From a virus, in IMG/VR virus record IMGVR_UViG_3300025083_000154, positions 1 through 29,796 of that record: a DNA stretch of 29,796 nt; one strand, written 5' to 3'. The notes under the pieces were generated by a model. That model made no database searches. It saw only the letters and a program-made list of their open reading frames with translations, and was not told where the DNA came from. This document shows positions 26,336-29,796 of the stretch, one piece after another. The position numbers and the translations under genes were made by a program. Each line of letters starts with the position of its first letter. Position 1 is the stretch's first letter.

Positions 26336-26336
26336 T

Positions 26337-26471
26337 ATGACAAAAGAAATTAATAATAATAAAACTAATAACACACTCAGAGACTTCGCGCAATATCTAC
26401 TCACTAAAACTAATACTAAAATAATACTATTACTTTTACAATGTAACTACGAAGTCAAATGGATAATATAA
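26337..26471 (+). CDS. small early protein 1 (44 aa)
   Basis: 44 residues, starting MTKEINNNKTNNTLRDFAQY, with a hydrophobic part TKIILLLLQC and the end NYEVKWII. I choose the ATG at 26337, immediately after promoter copy 1. An in-frame ATG at 26268 would place the start upstream of the promoter and give a weak leader of unlikely composition. The last residues are encoded by the start of promoter copy 2. A single hydrophobic stretch is possible. Function unknown. Confidence 0.5.
   Translation: MTKEINNNKTNNTLRDFAQYLLTKTNTKIILLLLQCNYEVKWII
26436..26470 (+). promoter_or_regulatory. early promoter-like element, copy 2
   Basis: TTACAAT at 26436, TACGA at 26448, GGATAATATA at 26461-26470; same spacing as the other copies. 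It overlaps the 3' end of the 44-aa gene and lies 22 nt before the ATG at 26493. Confidence 0.75.
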
Positions 26472-26492
26472 ATAGATAATAAATAAATAAAT

Positions 26493-26714
26493 ATGAATAT
26501 AAATAGCAAAAGATTTGTAATAAGAAAATCACTAATAGGAAAAAATGCAGTAATAACAGTTAACTTCAAAAATGGTAAGTCAGCAAAGTATAATCACGAC
26601 AAAGTATATGAAGTAATGAAAGATAAATTAGAAAGTATGAATTGCTTTATAAAGTACAAAAGTTACACTGCAAGTAATAACGTTCCACTCGTTGCTAGAG
26701 AAATCTGCGAGTAG
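26493..26714 (+). CDS. small early protein 2 (73 aa)
   Basis: 73 residues: MNINSKRFVIRKSLIGKNAV, ITVNFKNGKSAKYNHDKVYE, VMKDKLESMNCFIKYKSYTA, then SNNVPLVAREICE. Basic, with a beta-hairpin-like start and a helix in the middle; a small compact fold. The A/T-rich leader after promoter copy 2 contains three AAAT units and no Shine-Dalgarno. It ends in TAG. Family not recognised. Confidence 0.6.
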   Translation: MNINSKRFVIRKSLIGKNAVITVNFKNGKSAKYNHDKVYEVMKDKLESMNCFIKYKSYTASNNVPLVAREICE

Positions 26715-26764
26715 TAATATAAAGTCGAGTTAGTTCACTATTCCCTCGTATAATCAAATATGAA

Positions 26765-26814
26765 TAGTATCAGTAGTCATGGTGCAGAGGTGCGTTCGAT
26801 TCGCAAGCTACTAC
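26765..26814 (+). ncRNA. tRNA-like acceptor/T-arm minihelix
   Basis: TGCG-TTCGATT-CGCA is a T-arm stem with a canonical seven-base loop (TTCGATT). It is followed by GCTACTA, which pairs with TAGTATC at 26765-26771 (6 of 7 pairs), with an 18-nt linker between. The whole is about 50 nt, lacking a D-arm or anticodon arm, so it is not a normal tRNA. It may be a tRNA remnant or a tRNA-like leader of the gene at 26828. The fold was drawn by hand. Confidence 0.35.
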
Positions 26815-26827
26815 TAAAATATATAAT

Positions 26828-27067
26828 ATGACTAGAGAAGAATTAAAACACTTATGGTTTAATCTACCACATCCTACTCCAAAGAAAGAAGTAAGAGTAA
26901 TCAAAGTAAGTAAATTAGGTGAAAATCACTATGAATGTAAGAAAGTGAGAGATGACAAGAATGGTTACTCGACGTATAGTAGTAATTGGAAAACGTTTGA
27001 TGAAGCGTTAGAGTTTGCTCGTAAACTAATGAAAGACACTCCTGAATTTAGTATAATTATAAACTAA
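26828..27067 (+). CDS. small early protein 3 (79 aa)
   Basis: 79 residues: MTREELKHLWFNLPHPTPKK, EVRVIKVSKLGENHYECKKV, RDDKNGYSTYSSNWKTFDEA, LEFARKLMKDTPEFSIIIN. An amphipathic helix, then a beta-like middle, then a helix. It has no promoter element of its own and follows the tRNA-like hairpin, so it is probably expressed from copy 2. Family not recognised. Confidence 0.55.
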   Translation: MTREELKHLWFNLPHPTPKKEVRVIKVSKLGENHYECKKVRDDKNGYSTYSSNWKTFDEALEFARKLMKDTPEFSIIIN

Positions 27068-27102
27068 ATACAAACAAAATACGATAAGTGTTGGATAATA
27101 TA
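27068..27102 (+). promoter_or_regulatory. early promoter-like element, copy 3
   Basis: ATACAAA at 27068, TACGA at 27080, GGATAATATA at 27093-27102, spacing as in the other copies. It starts on the base after the stop of the 79-aa gene and precedes the ATG at 27123 by 20 nt. Confidence 0.75.
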
Positions 27103-27122
27103 GATGAATAAATAATAATAAT

Positions 27123-27248
27123 ATGATAGTAAGAAAAGTAAAAGACTTGTGGATAGTGCAAGCAAGACACTCACAGCAAATAGTGTTTTCACATACAAAT
27201 AGAATGACTTGTTATGAGTGGATGTTTAAAGGTATGCACTATGCATAA
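27123..27248 (+). CDS. small early protein 4 (41 aa)
   Basis: A 41-residue frame after promoter copy 3: MIVRKVKDLWIVQARHSQQI, VFSHTNRMTCYEWMFKGMHY, A. Rich in Trp, His and Cys for its size. Its stop overlaps the next gene (ATGCATAA, 8 nt), so the pair is coupled. Function unknown. Shorter than usual gene-finding thresholds, but placed exactly after a promoter copy. Confidence 0.5.
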   Translation: MIVRKVKDLWIVQARHSQQIVFSHTNRMTCYEWMFKGMHYA

Positions 27249-27333
27249 GATAGCAGAGATATTGCTCGATGTAGCAACAATAGGTTGGATAGTGTTTGTA
27301 GTAATAGCAATAATTGCAGTTTTACAAACGTAA
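27241..27333 (+). CDS. single-pass membrane mini-protein (30 aa)
   Basis: MHKIAEILLDVATIGWIVFV, VIAIIAVLQT: nearly all hydrophobic after residue 7, so one membrane helix. It overlaps the previous gene by 8 nt, and its last codons overlap promoter copy 4. A small membrane effector, for instance of superinfection exclusion or host takeover, is possible. Confidence 0.5.
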   Translation: MHKIAEILLDVATIGWIVFVVIAIIAVLQT

Positions 27334-27356
27334 CACGAATAGTAACGGATAATATA
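27322..27356 (+). promoter_or_regulatory. early promoter-like element, copy 4
   Basis: TTACAAA at 27322, CACGA at 27334, GGATAATATA at 27347-27356. It overlaps the 3' end of the membrane mini-protein gene and lies 14 nt before the ATG at 27371. Confidence 0.75.
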
Positions 27357-27370
27357 TACAAATAATAAAT

Positions 27371-27559
27371 ATGAAATTAACTCACAGTAACTCAAGAAAG
27401 TCCATTATACTAAATGGCAGAACGTACAAAGCGTACAATATTTGCGAACTACCTAACAACTTCGGTTTCCATGACAAAGAACCAGTGTTAGCACTACGCG
27501 AGAAAGAAGCAATAACAGAATGGTTTAACTATAAAGGATTAACTTATGTCGCACAATAA
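27371..27559 (+). CDS. small early protein 5 (62 aa)
   Basis: 62 residues, starting MKLTHSNSRKSIILNGRTYK, with AYNICELPNNFGFHDKEPVL and REKEAITEWFNYKGLTYVAQ. Beta-rich, with no membrane segment. It overlaps the next gene by 14 nt. Function not recognised. Confidence 0.55.
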   Translation: MKLTHSNSRKSIILNGRTYKAYNICELPNNFGFHDKEPVLALREKEAITEWFNYKGLTYVAQ

Positions 27560-27806
27560 ATATAAAATACTAATAGAATACTCACACTCTGACTTCTACA
27601 AAGTATCACTAACCGATCATAATGGTGCAAGAACTGTAGTGTACGAACAAAGTGTTGACAGAGCGTTTGACTACGCAATCAACTGGTGTCGCGAGTCAGA
27701 TACACGTGAAGAAGCGAGACAAACTCACGCAAAAGCAGTGATGGAAATGATGAAGCTTGACAGACAAGCAGGAATAACAACTAATACTAGTGACGGACTA
27801 GACTAA
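27546..27806 (+). CDS. small early protein 6 (86 aa)
   Basis: 86 residues: MSHNKYKILIEYSHSDFYKV, SLTDHNGARTVVYEQSVDRA, FDYAINWCRESDTREEARQT, HAKAVMEMMKLDRQAGITTN, then TSDGLD. A beta-type start, then a long helix. It starts inside the previous gene (14-nt overlap) and is followed by the next gene after one base, so the three form a coupled unit from promoter copy 4. Function not recognised. Confidence 0.6.
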   Translation: MSHNKYKILIEYSHSDFYKVSLTDHNGARTVVYEQSVDRAFDYAINWCRESDTREEARQTHAKAVMEMMKLDRQAGITTNTSDGLD

Positions 27807-27807
27807 T

Positions 27808-27996
27808 ATGGAAGAATTAAAAGAATTTTTAAAACAAGAAATAGCAGATGCAAGAGTATACTTTAAAGATACTGAGCATTTCGAACAAGTATTTGATGAA
27901 GCAGGTTGGACACCAGAAAGTATGAGAGTATTTGATGTTGGTTACATCAAAGCGTTTGAAGCAGTGCTAAGAGAAATACAAAATAAACACGAATAA
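27808..27996 (+). CDS. small acidic early protein 7 (62 aa)
   Basis: 62 residues: MEELKEFLKQEIADARVYFK, DTEHFEQVFDEAGWTPESMR, VFDVGYIKAFEAVLREIQNK, HE. Mostly helical and acidic. Its 3' end carries the first part of promoter copy 5. An acidic helical early protein may be a DNA mimic or a binding partner of a host protein, by analogy only. Confidence 0.55.
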   Translation: MEELKEFLKQEIADARVYFKDTEHFEQVFDEAGWTPESMRVFDVGYIKAFEAVLREIQNKHE

Positions 27997-28010
27997 AGTA
28001 AGATAATATA
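27976..28010 (+). promoter_or_regulatory. early promoter-like element, copy 5
   Basis: ATACAAA at 27976, CACGA at 27988, AGATAATATA at 28001-28010; the only copy with AG in place of GG. Three nt separate it from the ATG at 28014. It lies over the end of the 62-aa gene. Confidence 0.75.
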
Positions 28011-28013
28011 AAT

Positions 28014-28601
28014 ATGAAAACAATATACAAAGGCGACTCACGCTATGAGAAAATATATGAGCAGATGCAACTACTTGGTATTCAAGATGTTAGCTCAAGA
28101 ACACAAGCAAAAAACGGTACAATAGTATGGCGATTACCAATACTATCAGATGCAAGAGGTAAGTACCTCGAGTACGCTTCATTCGCAAGCGGTTACGTAA
28201 GAAATCAAGGCGTAGACTGTCATAGTAATTGGCAGTGTAACAAAAGAATACCATCAGATGAGTATTATGCAGAGCAAGAGTGGTGTGATAAAAGAAATAA
28301 GAACGTTAAAACAGGTAAGTTTTTAAGATTTAAAACACGTACTTGCGAACTAATACCAAATGAAATCGATAGACTCGAGTATATGCTGAAGTATGTAATC
28401 AAAAATGAGTTTATAAAGCGTGCGAACTACGTACAAGAAGGTAAGTTTGTACCAAAGTGGAAGTATGATATGGCAAAAGAAAGCGAGCAGTTTAGCAAGA
28501 AAAGAGCAACTGAGTACATGGATAAGTTTGCTAATGTAGCGCCTGAAATGCCTGATGAGGTAACAATAATAATTAATGGCCAAAAATATAAAGTAATATG
28601 A
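28014..28601 (+). CDS. early protein of unknown function, largest of the early module (195 aa)
   Basis: 195 residues: basic and soluble, with VWRLPILSDARGKYLEYASF, CHSNWQCNKRIPSDEYYAEQ, WCDKRNKNVKTGKFLRFKTR and an EVTIIINGQKYKVI end. The three Cys between residues 70 and 92 (one CHSNWQC pair) might bind metal, but no known ribbon is clear. It lies first after promoter copy 5 and overlaps the next gene by four bases (ATGA). I do not recognise the family. Confidence 0.65.
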   Translation: MKTIYKGDSRYEKIYEQMQLLGIQDVSSRTQAKNGTIVWRLPILSDARGKYLEYASFASGYVRNQGVDCHSNWQCNKRIPSDEYYAEQEWCDKRNKNVKTGKFLRFKTRTCELIPNEIDRLEYMLKYVIKNEFIKRANYVQEGKFVPKWKYDMAKESEQFSKKRATEYMDKFANVAPEMPDEVTIIINGQKYKVI

Positions 28602-28735
28602 TAAAGAAATATAAAGGAATTATAATGGTAACAACAGGCGCTACAATACTAGTATTAGATTTACTAGGTATAAAAGGAGCAGTTACATTAGCAATAGGAA
28701 TAATACTAATAATTGAAGGAATAGATAGAATATGA
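28598..28735 (+). CDS. two-segment membrane mini-protein (45 aa)
   Basis: 45 residues: MIKKYKGIIMVTTGATILVL, DLLGIKGAVTLAIGIILIIE, then GIDRI. Two hydrophobic segments separated by DLLGIKG. It starts with an ATGA overlap on the 195-aa gene and ends with another ATGA overlap on the next gene, so it is strongly coupled. A membrane effector is a plausible role. Confidence 0.55.
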   Translation: MIKKYKGIIMVTTGATILVLDLLGIKGAVTLAIGIILIIEGIDRI

Positions 28736-28875
28736 GAGAAAGACTTGACCCGTGGGCTTTAGTATATAACTTATACAAAGAACACTATACAAAAGAGCAA
28801 ATCGACGAGATGCTCATGTGTGAACTAACAGAATTAATAAATAACTACTATGAAGAAGAAAAAGCTCAACAGTAA
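28732..28875 (+). CDS. small acidic early protein 8 (47 aa)
   Basis: 47 residues: MRERLDPWALVYNLYKEHYT, KEQIDEMLMCELTELINNYY, EEEKAQQ. Amphipathic helices with an acidic end. It starts in an ATGA overlap and its end overlaps the following gene by 26 nt in another frame. Function unknown. Confidence 0.5.
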   Translation: MRERLDPWALVYNLYKEHYTKEQIDEMLMCELTELINNYYEEEKAQQ

Positions 28876-28981
28876 AAATCCTAAGTACATGGACAAAAGC
28901 CATATAACTGAGGTAAAGACAGAGAAAAAATTAATAAGAGAAGTAAAAGGTTGTAAAATATATACGGTAAATTATTTATAA
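28850..28981 (+). CDS. small basic early protein 9 (43 aa)
   Basis: 43 residues: MKKKKLNSKNPKYMDKSHIT, EVKTEKKLIREVKGCKIYTV, NYL. Very Lys-rich. It overlaps the previous gene by 26 nt and stops exactly one base before promoter copy 6. Function unknown. Confidence 0.45.
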   Translation: MKKKKLNSKNPKYMDKSHITEVKTEKKLIREVKGCKIYTVNYL

Positions 28982-29016
28982 TTACAAAACAAATACGACA
29001 AAAGCTGGATAATATA
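28982..29016 (+). promoter_or_regulatory. early promoter-like element, copy 6
   Basis: TTACAAA at 28982, TACGA at 28994, GGATAATATA at 29007-29016; same spacing as the other copies. It precedes the ATG at 29033 by 16 nt. Confidence 0.75.
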
Positions 29017-29032
29017 TATAAATAATAACAAT

Positions 29033-29242
29033 ATGAAATGTAAATGCAATAATATAATACCACCTGGCAGAGTTAATCTTGGTTTCAGTGTGTGTGTCAG
29101 CTGCTCAACAGTAGAATCATACGGCTGTGCTCCACTGATAAATCACAAAACTGGCAACTCTATTCAGATAATGTCAAGCAGTGACGCTGCAAAGATAGCC
29201 AAGATGACTCAACGCAGGGGTTATGGTACAATGTTATGTTAG
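29033..29242 (+). CDS. small Cys-rich zinc-binding-like protein (69 aa)
   Basis: 69 residues, starting MKCKCNNIIPPGRVNLGFSV, then CVSCSTVESYGCAPLINHKT, GNSIQIMSSSDAAKIAKMTQ, RRGYGTMLC. The CKC near residue 3 and the CVSC at residue 21 form a likely zinc ribbon; the C-GCxP and NHKTGN segments are shared, as I recall, with small zinc-binding proteins of marine phages. A transcription-factor or DksA/TraR-like role is possible. It follows promoter copy 6 directly. Confidence 0.6.
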   Translation: MKCKCNNIIPPGRVNLGFSVCVSCSTVESYGCAPLINHKTGNSIQIMSSSDAAKIAKMTQRRGYGTMLC

Positions 29243-29255
29243 TTGCTATATACAA

Positions 29256-29487
29256 GCGGGTGTGCAAGTGAAGAGTAGGCTTATGGTAATGTGGGAACGT
29301 ACCGCTAAGTATGGAAGTACAAAGATCGATTTAGTCGAGCCATACTTATCCGGAAAACGACAATAGGTCCTTGCAGGCGACAAATCGACAACGGCAGTTA
29401 GTGTATGAGGTTCTTAGTCCTCCACTGTGCTTAGTAATCTGATGCCAATGGTGGTTAAAATTGTAGGTTCGACTCCTACCATCCGCA
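29256..29487 (+). ncRNA. folded RNA of ~230 nt with a tRNA-like T-arm and a closing stem
   Basis: GTAGG-TTCGACT-CCTAC (29463-29479) is an exact T-arm. It is followed by CATCCGC (29480-29486), which can pair with GCGGGTG at 29256-29262 (7 pairs, one wobble). Inside lie further helices: TAAGTATGG/CCATACTTA (29306-29314 with 29340-29348, 9 perfect pairs), AGTG-tat-GAGG/CCTCCACT (29400-29426) and a competing CTTA-GGTA/TACC-TAAG (29280-29309). The architecture recalls tmRNA or an intron-split tRNA, but the typical tmRNA 5' sequence and tag frame are absent, and the ~155-nt insert is too small for a usual group I intron. The fold was hand-drawn; alternatives compete. Confidence 0.4.
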
Positions 29488-29536
29488 CAATAAATGAATC
29501 CGAAGTGGTCGTGAGTAAACACGTAAAATCAAATAT

Positions 29537-29599
29537 ATGAGGCAGGGCGTGGGACGGGTAACCGAGGGCCTAGGTATCTTACCCACTTGCCTGTCTCAT
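29537..29599 (+). ncRNA. G-rich hairpin ahead of promoter copy 7
   Basis: ATGAGGCAGG (29537-29546) pairs with CCTGTCTCAT (29590-29599), 10 pairs with one G-T; inside, GTGGG (29549) pairs with CCCAC (29582), with GGGTAA/TTACCC as an alternative. The left arm also contains four GGG runs with loops 3, 2 and 7 (29545-29568), a quadruplex rule match. Only a weak TTTT follows. It could be a terminator between early units or a structured RNA. Confidence 0.5.
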
Positions 29600-29600
29600 T

Positions 29601-29635
29601 TTACAAACTAAATACGATAATAGACGGATAATATA
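29601..29635 (+). promoter_or_regulatory. early promoter-like element, copy 7
   Basis: TTACAAA at 29601, TACGA at 29613, GGATAATATA at 29626-29635; three nt before the ATG at 29639. Closest to consensus together with copy 6. Confidence 0.75.
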
Positions 29636-29638
29636 AAT

Positions 29639-29796
29639 ATGAAAAAACTGACAACTGAAAAACTAATAAGCTATATGAAAGATCGTAGCAACCAAGAACT
29701 AAGACACGACCCTGATAAACTATGTCATGCTTGTAACCAAGCTGCTATTGAGTTTGAACACGGTAGTGGTCTTGATATGCTAAAACTATTATGCTT
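29639..29796 (+). CDS. early protein, partial at the right edge (>52 aa)
   Basis: At least 52 residues: MKKLTTEKLISYMKDRSNQE, LRHDPDKLCHACNQAAIEFE, HGSGLDMLKLLC. A CHAC motif near residue 29 could be half of a zinc site. It starts 3 nt after promoter copy 7, which fixes the start. The rest lies beyond the window, so no function is assigned. Confidence 0.55.
   Translation, partial: MKKLTTEKLISYMKDRSNQELRHDPDKLCHACNQAAIEFEHGSGLDMLKLLC

Larger units (their letters stand above)
26003..26336. promoter_or_regulatory. divergent intergenic region between late (leftward) and early (rightward) modules
   Basis: 334 nt without a supportable gene. It holds the start region of both transcription directions, a G-quadruplex-capable tract (26122-26146), a long pyrimidine-rich stretch up to ~26190, an A/T-rich segment (26200-26245), a cluster of TTGACA/TTGTCA half-sites (26243-26281) and promoter-element copy 1 (26301-26335). 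Its location at the strand switch makes it a candidate control region and possible replication start; neither is shown. Confidence 0.6.
29243..29600 (+). other. non-coding stretch with several potential RNA folds
   Basis: About 360 nt without a credible gene between the zinc-binding gene and promoter copy 7. It holds the folded RNA with T-arm at 29256-29487 and the G-rich hairpin at 29537-29599, which are given separately. The stretch 29488-29536 shows nothing clear. Confidence 0.6.

Noticed and set aside
26268-26336. Upstream in-frame ATG extending the first early gene by 23 residues
   Set aside because: It would start upstream of promoter copy 1 within the operator-like array; the ATG at 26337 fits all other promoter-to-start spacings.
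29263-29462. Group I intron in a tRNA
   Set aside because: Only ~155 nt would be intron; no P7-type GACTA/TAGTC pair with the expected layout could be found.
29256-29487. tmRNA
   Set aside because: The conserved 5' sequence with GGATTCGAC and a plausible tag frame with an ALAA-like end are missing, so I kept only 'folded RNA with T-arm'.
1-29796. CRISPR array, insertion sequence, integrase or attachment site
   Set aside because: No regularly spaced repeats, transposase or integrase, or terminal duplications were seen.

Overview
This window is a segment of an AT-rich, tailed double-stranded DNA phage genome. It runs off both ends. The most likely source is a podovirus-type phage related to the crAss-like (Crassvirales) phages of marine Bacteroidota. 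Three things point there: a ~736-aa terminase and a ~807-aa portal in the order terminase, portal, acidic scaffold-like protein, capsid, two tail-adaptor proteins, giant tail protein; an almost complete lack of Shine-Dalgarno sites, with A/T-rich leaders before starts instead, as in Bacteroidota; and a giant adhesin made of LamG-like and carbohydrate-binding-like modules. The lineage is inferred from gene order and protein character; no database search was run. The standard code is used, with TAA, TAG and TGA all acting as stops.

Layout. Positions 1-26002 are one long leftward (minus-strand) late region. Read in the direction of transcription it holds: two small genes; a GroEL/GroES chaperonin pair; a possible winged-helix protein; a 32-aa Cys/Lys-rich mini-protein; a holin-like membrane protein; a small Ala/Gly-rich protein; a 2169-aa modular fibre; three small proteins; a tandem GroES-like protein; a 91-aa gene just before the terminase; terL; portal; scaffold-like protein; major capsid protein; a strong hairpin terminator; a 269-aa protein; two ring/adaptor proteins; and a >1360-aa nozzle/muzzle-like tail protein cut by the left edge.

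Positions 26003-26336 are a divergent intergenic region with a G-quadruplex-capable tract and a cluster of TTGACA/TTGTCA half-sites. From 26337 to the right edge, everything is on the plus strand: about 15 very small genes, typical of an early host-takeover region. They are organised by seven near-identical 35-bp promoter-like elements (WTACAAA-N5-YACGA-N8-RGATAATATA) with invariant internal spacing. Most genes either follow an element directly or are translationally coupled to the gene before by a short overlap.

Two places in the early region carry tRNA-like T-arm hairpins (26765-26814; 29463-29479, inside a ~230-nt potentially folded RNA). A third folded, G-rich element lies at 29537-29599, just before the last promoter copy.

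Working together: the early region probably uses the repeated element as a dedicated promoter class, perhaps read by a phage RNA polymerase encoded outside the window. The late region makes the virion and brings its own chaperonin system, with an extra GroES-like protein placed next to the packaging genes.
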